64,000 nucleotides of DNA from Rugamonas rubra (GTDB lineage Bacteria > Pseudomonadota > Gammaproteobacteria > Burkholderiales > Burkholderiaceae_D). Both the position numbers and the translations under genes were made by a program. Each line of letters begins with the position of its first letter. Position 1 is the first letter of the stretch. Positions 17,555-25,372 of the stretch are shown here, piece after piece. Below the pieces are notes generated by a model. That model saw only the letters and a program-made list of their open reading frames with translations, had not been told where the DNA came from and made no database searches. Location of the stretch: NCBI RefSeq assembly GCF_900114705.1, contig NZ_FOTW01000029.1:28781-92780 (forward strand). Reading direction: 5' to 3'.

Positions 17555-18832
17555 CTACTTGATCAGCGTTTCCAGCGCGAACAGCTCGGCCGGCGTTTCG
17601 CGCCGGCGCACCAGGTGGCACTGGGCGCCGTCGACGATGACCTCGGCGGCGCGGCCACGGGTGTTGTAGTTCGACGCCATGGTCATGCCGTAGGCGCCGG
17701 CCTGCAGCATCACCAGCAGGTCGCCGCTTTGCACCGCCAGCGCGCGGTCGCGCGCCAGCCAGTCGCCCGATTCGCAAATCGGGCCGACCACGTCGTAGCT
17801 CAGCGCCGGCGTGTCCGACTCGACCACCGGTCGCATGTCCATCCAGGCCTGGTAGAGGGCCGGGCGGGCCATGTCGTTCATCGCCGCGTCGACCACGCAG
17901 AAGTTCTTTTCCTCGCCGTGCTTGATGAACTCGACCTTGGTCAGCAGCACGCCGGTGTTGCCGACGATGGAGCGGCCCGGCTCGAAGATCACCTTGATCG
18001 GCCGGCCGCCGTGGTTGGCGGCGCGCCAGGCGTCGATGCGCTGGAACAGGCGGCCCAGGTAGTCGCCCACCGGCACCGGCGCGTCCTCGCCGGCCTCGCC
18101 GTAGCTGATGCCGATGCCGCCGCCGATGTCGAGGTGGTGCAGCACGATGCCCTCCCGGCCGAGCGCGTCGATCAGTTCGATCAGGCGGTCGAGCGCCTCG
18201 AGCAGCGGGGCGTCGTCGAGCAGCTGCGAGCCGATGTGGCAGTCGATGCCGGCCACCGCCAGGTGCGGCAGGGCGGCGGCGGCGCGGTAGGTGGCCAGCG
18301 CGTCGTCGAAGGCGACGCCGAACTTGCTGGCCTTCAGGCCGGTGGCGATGTAGGGGTGGGTCTTGGCGTCGACGTTGGGGTTGACGCGCAGCGACACGCG
18401 CGCCGTCTTGCCCATCGCGCCGGCCACCTCGTTGAGGCGGTGCAGCTCGGGGATCGACTCGACGTTGAAGCAGAGGATGTCGTGCTCGAGCGCCAGGCGC
18501 ATCTCGGCGACGCTCTTGCCGACGCCGGAGAAGATCACCTTGCGCGGGTCGCCGCCGGCGGCCACCACGCGCAGCAGCTCGCCGCCGGAGACGATGTCGA
18601 AGCCGGCGCCCTGGCGCGCCAGCAGGTCGAGGATGGCCAGGTTGGAGTTGGCCTTCATGGCGTAGCAGACCAGCGCGTCGCGGCCGGCGCAGGCGTCGGC
18701 GTAGGCGGCGAAGTTCTCCAGCAGGGCGGCCTTGGAGTAGACGTAGGTGGGCGTGCCGAACTGCTCGGCGATGGCGCTCAGGGAGGCGCCGTCGGCGTGC
18801 AGCACGCCGTCTTGGTAAGCGAAATGCGACAT
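17555..18832 (-). CDS. lysA: diaminopimelate decarboxylase
   Basis: Last step of lysine synthesis: meso-diaminopimelate to lysine, a PLP enzyme of the alanine racemase fold in the cytoplasm. 425 residues, a normal length. PLP lysine is K60 in CYAMKANSN; HIGSQL, GGGIGISY, EPGRSIVGN and CESGDWLARDR are family signatures, the last supplying the substrate-site cysteine from the partner subunit. The ATG at 18832 fits the family start (MSHFAYQDG). lptM precedes it by 14 bases, the common lptM-lysA order in betaproteobacteria. Confidence 0.97.
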   Translation of the reverse strand: MSHFAYQDGVLHADGASLSAIAEQFGTPTYVYSKAALLENFAAYADACAGRDALVCYAMKANSNLAILDLLARQGAGFDIVSGGELLRVVAAGGDPRKVIFSGVGKSVAEMRLALEHDILCFNVESIPELHRLNEVAGAMGKTARVSLRVNPNVDAKTHPYIATGLKASKFGVAFDDALATYRAAAALPHLAVAGIDCHIGSQLLDDAPLLEALDRLIELIDALGREGIVLHHLDIGGGIGISYGEAGEDAPVPVGDYLGRLFQRIDAWRAANHGGRPIKVIFEPGRSIVGNTGVLLTKVEFIKHGEEKNFCVVDAAMNDMARPALYQAWMDMRPVVESDTPALSYDVVGPICESGDWLARDRALAVQSGDLLVMLQAGAYGMTMASNYNTRGRAAEVIVDGAQCHLVRRRETPAELFALETLIK

Positions 18833-18846
18833 AGGGACTTGGGAAC

Positions 18847-19035
18847 TTAGTGTTGGGGGGCGGTGGACGGGGCCGGCGCTGGCGCTGGCGCAGCGGCGGC
18901 TTTGCCTGGCTCGGCGCTCGTGGCGGGCTTGGCGGGGGCCTTGGGCAGGTACAGCGGGCCGGGTTGGCCGCAGCCGCTCAGCAGGGCGGACAGGCACAGG
19001 ATGGTGCCGATAAACAGCGCAGGTGTGGACTTCAC
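18847..19035 (-). CDS. lptM: LPS translocon maturation lipoprotein LptM (YifL-like)
   Basis: A 62-residue outer-membrane lipoprotein that helps LptD form its correct disulfides. The lipobox is LSGC with the acylated C22, followed directly by the family hallmark GQPGPLYLP; the rest is an Ala/Pro tail. A GTG start at 19035 gives a normal n-region (VKSTPALF); an in-frame ATG at 19077 would add 14 residues and would overlap the divergent cyaY ATG through the shared CATG. It forms an operon with lysA. Confidence 0.85.
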   Translation of the reverse strand: MKSTPALFIGTILCLSALLSGCGQPGPLYLPKAPAKPATSAEPGKAAAAPAPAPAPSTAPQH

Positions 19036-19075
19036 GATTAGAATCTTGGTTTGACTTGAGATATTGGAGTGTAGC

Positions 19076-19411
19076 ATGGGCGAATCAGAATTCCTGGCGC
19101 AGGCCGAGGCCACCCTCAGCGCCATCGAGGCGGCGCTGGACCGTTTGAACGACCAGGAGCTGCTCGACGTCGAGTGCAGCCGCAGCGGCAACGTGCTGGA
19201 GATCGAGTTCATCGACAACGGCAGCAAGATCATCGTCAACAGCCAGGCGGCGATGCAGGAGCTGTGGGTGGCGGCGCGCTCGGGCGGCTTCCACTACAAG
19301 CAGCAGGGCGGTCTGTGGTGCAACACGCGCGACGGCTCGGAGCTGTTCGCCACGCTGTCGGGCCTGGTCAGCGCCCAGGCCGGCGCGACGGTGGTGCTGG
19401 CCCAAGGCTAA
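19076..19411 (+). CDS. cyaY: iron donor protein CyaY (frataxin)
   Basis: A 111-residue bacterial frataxin that binds iron and tunes Fe-S cluster assembly through IscS. The acidic first helix (EFLAQAEATLSAIEAAL), the beta-strand core with VLEIEFIDNGSKIIVNSQ, and the QELWVAARSGGFHY signature are all present. GGAG lies six bases before the ATG at 19076. It is divergent from lptM-lysA, and the two start regions are only 40 bases apart, so promoters must overlap. Confidence 0.96.
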   Translation: MGESEFLAQAEATLSAIEAALDRLNDQELLDVECSRSGNVLEIEFIDNGSKIIVNSQAAMQELWVAARSGGFHYKQQGGLWCNTRDGSELFATLSGLVSAQAGATVVLAQG

Positions 19412-19486
19412 ACCAGTTGTTCGGCAACAACGGCGGCGCGGCGTGGTTCGCCGCCGCCGCCGCCGCCAAGCGGCCTCGGCGCGGCG

Positions 19487-21832
19487 TCAGAACAGCTCGT
19501 TCTTGACGGCGTCCTTGGCCTTTTCCTCGGCCGGCGTGCCGTGGCTGCCGCCCTCCAGGCTGTGCACCCCGCTGCCGGGCGGGTTCTCGGCGTAGTAGTA
19601 GTCGTCGCCGACCAGCATCAGGCCGTCGGGCACGGCGCGCTCCTCGATCGGGATGTTCTTCAGCGCCTTCTGCATGTAGTTGATCCAGATCGGCAGCGCC
19701 AGGCCGCCGCCGGTCTCGCGGTTGCCCAGGTTCTTCGGCTGGTCGTAGCCGATCCAGGCGATGCCCACCAGCTTGCTCTGGTAGCCGGCGAACCAGGCGT
19801 CGATCGAGTCGTTGGTGGTGCCGGTCTTGCCCGAGATGTCGGGGCGTTTCAGCACCAGCGCCTTGGTCGCCGTGCCGAAGCGCACCACGTCCTTCAGCAT
19901 CGAATCCATCAGGTAGGCGTTGCGCTCGTCGATGACGCGGTTCTTCTCGTCGCCGGCCAGGTCGGGCGCGGCCTGCGACAGGATCTTGCCGTCGGCGTCG
20001 GTGACCTTGGCGATCAAGTAGGGGTTGACCTTGTAGCCGCCGTTGGCGAACACGGCGTAGGCGCCGGCCATCTGCAGCGGCGTGACGTTGCCGGCGCCCA
20101 GCGCCAGGGTCAGGTAGGGCGGGTTCTTCTCGGCGTCGAAGCCGAAACGGGTGGCGTATTCCTGGCCGTACTTGGCGCCGATCTTGTGCAGGATGCGGAT
20201 CGAGACCATGTTCTTCGACTTGGTCAGGCCGCGCCGCATGCTCATCGGCCCCTCGTACTTGTTGTCGTAGTTCTTGGGTTCCCAGGCCTGGCCGCCGGTC
20301 TGCCCGGCGTCGAAGGAGATCGGCGCGTCGTTGATGATGGTGGCCGGCGACAGGCCGCGCTCGAGCGAGGCCGAGTAGATGAAGGGCTTGAACGAGGAGC
20401 CCGGCTGGCGCCAGGCCTGGGTGACGTGGTTGAACTTGCTGCGGTTGTAGTCGAAGCCGCCGACCATGGCGCGGATGGCGCCGTCGGTGGTGCTGGCGGC
20501 GACGAAGGCCGACTCGATCTCCGGCATCTGGGTGACCAGCCAGTCCTTGCCCTCCTGCATGACGCGGATCACCGCGCCGCGGCGGATGCGCTTGTTCGGC
20601 GCCGCCTTCTCGGCCAGCCAGGAGCGGCCCATCTCCAGGCCGGCGCCGCTGATGGCGATCTCCTCGCCGGAGGCGGTGACGGCGGTGATCTTCTGCGGCG
20701 TGGCCTGCAGCACCATGGCGGCGACGATGTCGTCGCTGTCCGGGTGGTCGGCCAGCTCGGTCTCGATGGCGTCGTCGGCGTCCTCCTTGCGCGGCGGGAT
20801 GTCGATGTAGGCCTCCGGGCCGCGATAGGCGTGGCGCTTCTCGTAGTCCATCACGCCGCGGCGCAGCGCCAGGTAGGCGGCGTCCTGGTCGGCCTTGGTG
20901 ATGGTGGTGAAGACGTTCAGGCCGCGCGTGTAGGTGTCCTCCTTGAACTGCTCGTAGACCAGCTGGCGCGCCATCTCGGCGACGTACTCGGCGTGCACGC
21001 CGAACTCGCTGCTGTCGGTCTTGACCTTGAGCTGCTCGGCGCGGGCCTCCTCGAATTGCTTGTCGCTGATGTAGCCGAGCTGATGCATGCGCTGCAGGAT
21101 GTATTGCTGGCGGGTGCGGGCGCGCTTCGGGTTGACCACCGGGTTGTAGGCCGACGGCGCCTTCGGCAGGCCGGCCAGCATGGCCGCCTCGGCCACCGTG
21201 ATGTCCTTCAGGCTCTTGCCGAAATAGATCTGCGCGGCCGAGGAGAAGCCGTAGGCGCGCTGGCCAAGGTAGATCTGGTTCATATAGACCTCGAGGATCT
21301 GGTCCTTGCTCAGGTTCTGCTCGATCTTCCAGGCCAGCAGCACCTCGTAGGCCTTGCGCTTGAGCGTCTGCTCGCTCGACAGGAAGAAGTTGCGCGCCAC
21401 CTGCTGGGTGATGGTCGAGGCGCCCTGCTTGGCGCCGCCGGTGGCGTTGTGCAGGGTGGCGCGGACGATGCCGAGGTAGTCGACGCCGCCGTGCTCGTAG
21501 AAGCGGTCGTCCTCGATGGCCAGCACGGCCTTCTTCATCACGTCGGGGATGTCCTTGATGCGCACCAGGTTGCGGCGCTCCTCGCCGAATTCGCCGATCA
21601 GCACGTTGTCGGCCGAGAAGATCCGCAGCGGCATCTTCGGCCGGTAGTCGGTCAGGGTGTCGAGGTCGGGCAGGTTGGGGTAGGCCAGGGCCAGGCCGAA
21701 CACCACCAGCAGCACGCCGACCAGGGCCAGGCCGAGCATCGACAGCATGGCCATCAGTAGGAAGCGTTTGGGTTTGGCGCCGGTGGCGGCGCCCTGCGGC
21801 GGGACGGGTGCTTGGGGAGTGGAACTGGTCAT
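19487..21832 (-). CDS. mrcA: penicillin-binding protein 1A
   Basis: Bifunctional peptidoglycan glycosyltransferase/transpeptidase at the inner membrane. 781 residues: one N-terminal span (about 24-50), GT51 domain with catalytic E107 in AIEDDRFYEHGG, an OB-like insert, then the transpeptidase with SxxK at S479 (PGSSFKPF), SxN (SKNM) and KTGTT. The ATG at 21832 is used; the longer frame to 21940 adds an unlikely leader. It sits divergent to the pilMNOPQ operon, the same arrangement as in Pseudomonas, Neisseria and other betaproteobacteria. Confidence 0.97.
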   Translation of the reverse strand: MTSSTPQAPVPPQGAATGAKPKRFLLMAMLSMLGLALVGVLLVVFGLALAYPNLPDLDTLTDYRPKMPLRIFSADNVLIGEFGEERRNLVRIKDIPDVMKKAVLAIEDDRFYEHGGVDYLGIVRATLHNATGGAKQGASTITQQVARNFFLSSEQTLKRKAYEVLLAWKIEQNLSKDQILEVYMNQIYLGQRAYGFSSAAQIYFGKSLKDITVAEAAMLAGLPKAPSAYNPVVNPKRARTRQQYILQRMHQLGYISDKQFEEARAEQLKVKTDSSEFGVHAEYVAEMARQLVYEQFKEDTYTRGLNVFTTITKADQDAAYLALRRGVMDYEKRHAYRGPEAYIDIPPRKEDADDAIETELADHPDSDDIVAAMVLQATPQKITAVTASGEEIAISGAGLEMGRSWLAEKAAPNKRIRRGAVIRVMQEGKDWLVTQMPEIESAFVAASTTDGAIRAMVGGFDYNRSKFNHVTQAWRQPGSSFKPFIYSASLERGLSPATIINDAPISFDAGQTGGQAWEPKNYDNKYEGPMSMRRGLTKSKNMVSIRILHKIGAKYGQEYATRFGFDAEKNPPYLTLALGAGNVTPLQMAGAYAVFANGGYKVNPYLIAKVTDADGKILSQAAPDLAGDEKNRVIDERNAYLMDSMLKDVVRFGTATKALVLKRPDISGKTGTTNDSIDAWFAGYQSKLVGIAWIGYDQPKNLGNRETGGGLALPIWINYMQKALKNIPIEERAVPDGLMLVGDDYYYAENPPGSGVHSLEGGSHGTPAEEKAKDAVKNELF

Positions 21833-22335
21833 TTGTTTGTGCAATCTTTCACTGGCGCGAACGTTATCGTTATCCGAATCATTATAAGCGAGCCTATGGG
21901 GCGGCGGCGCGCCGCGCCCGGGGGCATGAAAATTTCCCAACTAGCAATAAAACAATTCACTTGTCCAGCCGGCCACAAGGGCGCGGCGGAGTGTGGCGAA
22001 ACGCGCACACATGCTCAATCGCGCGCAATAGAAATACCTTTACACTCTATTTGCTTGGATTTAATGTAGTGTCTCAAGTAACGCAGGGAAAGCCCAAAGG
22101 CGCGCATGCAATATTGTCGCGCGCACCACGGTGGGGCCGCTTGCAGGCGGCTCGATAGGCTTGGCCGCCGTCGTTCATAGTTTGTTCACAGTTCGGTCTC
22201 AGATACGTTTTAGATACGCGTTTTTCCACGCAGTTTTTCTAACGGGTCCTCCATGCTCAGAGTGCGAATGCCCATCCGGCGGCTAGGCCAGGTCGGCGCC
22301 GATCCGGCGCCGCCACGGCGGCGCGGGGCGTGCGC
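21833..22335. other. 500-base divergent regulatory region between mrcA and pilM
   Basis: No gene is seen. It includes a TATAAT on the minus strand at 21881-21886 about 50 bases before mrcA, a candidate plus-strand promoter at 22039-22067, and a tandem AGATACG repeat near 22200. The bases 21901-22020 are GC-rich with no open frame of note. Confidence 0.5.
22039..22067 (+). promoter_or_regulatory. candidate sigma-70 promoter for pilMNOPQ
   Basis: TTTACA (22039-22044), a 17-base spacer and TAATGT (22062-22067) in an AT-rich pocket about 270 bases before pilM. Spacing is ideal, the -10 is imperfect. Confidence 0.35.
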
Positions 22336-23412
22336 ATGATGCTCGACTTGAAGGCCCTGCTGGGCCAGGGCAATGCGCCGCTGGTCGGCGTCGACATCAG
22401 CACCTCCTGCGTGCGTCTGGTCGAGCTGGCGCAGAACGGCAAGGAGGGCTTGCGGCTGGAGCGCTACGCCGCCGAGCTGCTGCCGCGCGGCGCCGTGGTC
22501 GACGGCAACATCGAGAACATGGACCAGGTGGTCGACGCCGTGCGCCGCGTCTGGAAGAAGAGCGGCAGCCGGGCCAGGCTGGCGGCGCTGGGCATGCCGC
22601 CGGCCTCGGTCATCACCAAGAAGATCATCCTGCCGGCCGGCATGTCGGAGGACCAGCTGGAGGTGCAGGTCGAGTCCGAGGCCAGCCAGTACATCCCCTT
22701 CGCCCTCGACGAGGTCAGCCTGGACTTCGACGTCATCGGCCCGGCCGCCAGCTCGCCCGAGGACATCGAGGTGATGCTGGCCGCCTCGCGCCGCGAGAAG
22801 GTGGAGGACCGCGTCGCCATCGCCGAGGCCTCCGGCCTGAAGGCCAGCGTGATGGACATCGAGTCCTACGCCGCGCGCGCCGCGCTGGTGCGCGTGGCCG
22901 ACCTGGCGAAGGGCGGCGCCGGCCAGGTGCTGGCGCTGTTCCAGATCGGCGCCCAGGTGACCCACATCTCGATCCTGCTCGACGGCGCCACCATCTACGA
23001 GCGCGAGCAGGCCTTCGGCGGCAACAACCTGACGCAGGACATCGTGCGCGCCTACGGCATGGCCTTCGACGAGGCCGAGGCGCGCAAGAAGTCGGGCGAG
23101 CTGCCCGACAACTACGCCAGCGAGCTGCTGCAGCCCTTCCTCGAGAGCGCCGCGCTGGAGGTGACGCGGGCGATCCAGTTCTTCTTCACCTCGACGCCCT
23201 ACACCCGGGTCGACCAGCTGTTCCTGGCCGGCGGCTGCGCCCTGATCCCCGGCCTGGCCGAGCTGGTCGCCGGGCGCAGCAAGATCGCCACCAGCGTGGC
23301 GGCGCCGTTCGCCGGCATGGCGCTGGGGCCGGCGGTGCGCGAGAACCAGCTGCGCGCCGAGGCGGCGGCCTACCTGGTGGCCTGCGGCCTGGCGCTGCGG
23401 AGGTTCGGCTGA
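22336..23412 (+). CDS. pilM: type IV pilus assembly protein PilM
   Basis: Cytoplasmic actin-like ATPase of the pilus alignment subcomplex; its groove binds the N-terminus of PilN. About 358 residues. Actin-fold nucleotide motifs: LVGVDISTSCVRLVEL at the start, LFQIGAQVTHISIL mid-protein, and LAGGCALIPGLAEL near the end. The ATG at 22336 is taken (another three bases on); a GGGG precedes. Its stop overlaps the pilN start by one base, so the operon is translationally coupled. Confidence 0.95.
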   Translation: MMLDLKALLGQGNAPLVGVDISTSCVRLVELAQNGKEGLRLERYAAELLPRGAVVDGNIENMDQVVDAVRRVWKKSGSRARLAALGMPPASVITKKIILPAGMSEDQLEVQVESEASQYIPFALDEVSLDFDVIGPAASSPEDIEVMLAASRREKVEDRVAIAEASGLKASVMDIESYAARAALVRVADLAKGGAGQVLALFQIGAQVTHISILLDGATIYEREQAFGGNNLTQDIVRAYGMAFDEAEARKKSGELPDNYASELLQPFLESAALEVTRAIQFFFTSTPYTRVDQLFLAGGCALIPGLAELVAGRSKIATSVAAPFAGMALGPAVRENQLRAEAAAYLVACGLALRRFG

Positions 23413-24071
23413 TGATCAAAATCAACCTGCTGCCGCACCGCGAGGAGCGCCGCAAGCAAAAGAAGGCCGCCTTCTTCGCCCTGTTGGCGCTGGGCGCCAT
23501 CGCCGGCGCCGCCGTGGTGCTGCTGGTGGGCGGCTACAACGCGCGCCGCATGTCGATCCAGAACGAGCGCAACCAGGTGATCAAGGGCGCCATCGTGGTG
23601 CTCGACAAGAAGATCGCCGAGATCGCCACGCTGAAGCAGGAGATCGAGGCGCTCAAGGCGCGCCAGCAGGCCGTCGAGGACCTGCAGGGCGACCGCAACC
23701 AGCCGGTCTACCTGATGGACGAGCTGGTCAAGCAGACCCCGGCCGGGGTCTACCTGAAATCCTTCAAGCAGGAGGGGCAGAAGGTCGCCGTGGGCGGCTA
23801 CGCCCAGTCGCAGGAGCGCGTCTCCGAGCTGCTGCGCAACCTGGCCGGCGCCTCGCCGTGGCTGGAGCGGCCCGACCTGGTCGAGGTGCGCTCGACCGGA
23901 CTGGGGCAGGGCAAGAGCGCCAAGAAAGTGGTCGAGTTCAACCTGACGGTGAACATCAAGCGGCCGCGCGACAAGGATTTGCCGGACAAGTCCGCCAAGC
24001 CCAAGCAACCCGGGCCGGCCGGCCGGGCCGTTCCATCCACCGCGCCCGGCCTGCCGCCGGCCGCGCCCTGA
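23412..24071 (+). CDS. pilN: type IV pilus assembly protein PilN
   Basis: Inner-membrane protein whose short cytoplasmic start (MIKINLLPHREERR) contains the INLLP motif that docks into PilM. One span at about residues 23-43, then a periplasmic coiled coil and ferredoxin-like fold that pairs with PilO. 219 residues, with a Lys/Pro-rich tail after 190. Coupled to pilM by a one-base overlap and 12 bases before pilO. Confidence 0.95.
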   Translation: MIKINLLPHREERRKQKKAAFFALLALGAIAGAAVVLLVGGYNARRMSIQNERNQVIKGAIVVLDKKIAEIATLKQEIEALKARQQAVEDLQGDRNQPVYLMDELVKQTPAGVYLKSFKQEGQKVAVGGYAQSQERVSELLRNLAGASPWLERPDLVEVRSTGLGQGKSAKKVVEFNLTVNIKRPRDKDLPDKSAKPKQPGPAGRAVPSTAPGLPPAAP

Positions 24072-24083
24072 ACGGGAGCCGAG

Positions 24084-24749
24084 ATGGCCGACCTGAAACT
24101 CCTCGGGGCAGCGCTGGCGCAGCAGTTTCGCGGCCTGGGCCAGCGCCATCCCGGCCAGTGGCCGCTGGCGCCGCGCCTGCTGTGCGGCGTCGGCGTGATG
24201 GCGGCGGTGGTCGCGCTGGGCTATTTCGCCTATTGGAGCGGCCAGTTCGAGGAGCAGGAGGCGGCCGCCCAGGCCGAGCTCAAGCTGCGCGACGAGTACA
24301 CCTTCAAGACCAACCAGGCGGTCAACCTGGAGGCGCTGCGGCGGCAGAAGCTGCAGGTCGACCAGTACGTCGAGCGCTTGCAGAAGCAGCTGCCGAGCAA
24401 GGCCGAGATGGCCGCGTTGCTGTCGGACATCAACCAGGCCGGGCTCGGGCGCGGCCTGCAGTTCGAGCTGTTCAAGCCGGGCCAGGTGGTGGTGCGCGAC
24501 TACTACGCCGAGCTGCCGATCGACATCAAGGTCAGCGGCAGCTACCACGACATCGGCGCCTTCGCCGGCGACATGGCCAACCTGCCGCGCATCGTCACGC
24601 TCAACAACATGAGCCTGGCCACCGGCAAGGACGGCGTGCTGACCCTGGACGCCGTCGCCAAGACCTTCCGCTACCTCGATCCGGAGGAGGTCAGCGCGCA
24701 GCGCAAGGCCATGGCCGACAAGAAAAAGGCGGAGAAGAAAAAATCATGA
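24084..24749 (+). CDS. pilO: type IV pilus assembly protein PilO
   Basis: Inner-membrane partner of PilN in the pilus alignment complex. 221 residues: cytoplasmic head, one span (about 32-50, GVMAAVVALGYFAYWSGQF region), coiled coil (EEQEAAAQAELKLRDEY onward) and the C-terminal fold with the typical PIDIKVSGSYHDIGAFAGD. The end is a Lys-rich tail. Its stop codon overlaps the pilP start. Confidence 0.95.
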   Translation: MADLKLLGAALAQQFRGLGQRHPGQWPLAPRLLCGVGVMAAVVALGYFAYWSGQFEEQEAAAQAELKLRDEYTFKTNQAVNLEALRRQKLQVDQYVERLQKQLPSKAEMAALLSDINQAGLGRGLQFELFKPGQVVVRDYYAELPIDIKVSGSYHDIGAFAGDMANLPRIVTLNNMSLATGKDGVLTLDAVAKTFRYLDPEEVSAQRKAMADKKKAEKKKS

Positions 24750-25372
24750 CAGCGCCCGTCCCGCCCCGTTGCCCTGGCGCCGCCGCGCCGGCCGCCGCCG
24801 CCCGCCGCGCCGCCCGGCCGCGCGCCGCGCCCGGCCGCGCCGCCCGCGGCCTGTGGCTGGCCGCCGCGCTGCTGGCGCTGGCCGGCTGCAGCGACAGCGA
24901 CGTGCAGGAGGTGCGCCAGTGGATGAAGCAGGTCGACGGCCAGGCCCAGGTCTACGTGGCGCCGCTGAGCGCGCCGAAGACCTTCATCCCCTTCGCCTAC
25001 GCCTCGGGCGAGGCGGTCGACCCGTTCAACCCGAACAAGCTGCTGGTCGAGCTGGCCAAATCGGCCAACCGGGGCGGCGGCATCAAGCCGGACACCGAGC
25101 GGCGCAAGGAGTTGCTGGAGAGCTATCCGCTCGACACCGTCAAGATGGTCGGCACCATCGAACAGGGCGGCGTGGTCTACGCGCTGCTGCAGGTCGACCG
25201 CGCCGTGCACCAGGTGCGCAGCGGCCAGCACGTGGGCCAGAACTTCGGCCTGGTCACCGGCGTCTCCGAGAGCGTGGTGAGCATCAAGGAAATCGTACAG
25301 GATGCGACCGGCGACTGGGTCGAACGCATGTCCCGGCTGGAGTTGCAGGAGAGTAAGGAGGACGGCAAATGA
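24746..25372 (+). CDS. pilP: type IV pilus lipoprotein PilP
   Basis: Inner-membrane lipoprotein linking PilNO to the secretin PilQ. 208 residues. An unusually long Ala/Arg/Pro n-region (first 30 residues) leads to the lipobox LAGC (LLALAGCSDSD). The DPFNPNKL segment and the beta-domain (TVKMVGTIEQGGVVYALLQ) match the family. ATG overlaps the pilO stop by four bases; AAGGAGG before the pilQ start lies inside its last codons. Confidence 0.93.
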   Translation: MTAPVPPRCPGAAAPAAAARRAARPRAAPGRAARGLWLAAALLALAGCSDSDVQEVRQWMKQVDGQAQVYVAPLSAPKTFIPFAYASGEAVDPFNPNKLLVELAKSANRGGGIKPDTERRKELLESYPLDTVKMVGTIEQGGVVYALLQVDRAVHQVRSGQHVGQNFGLVTGVSESVVSIKEIVQDATGDWVERMSRLELQESKEDGK

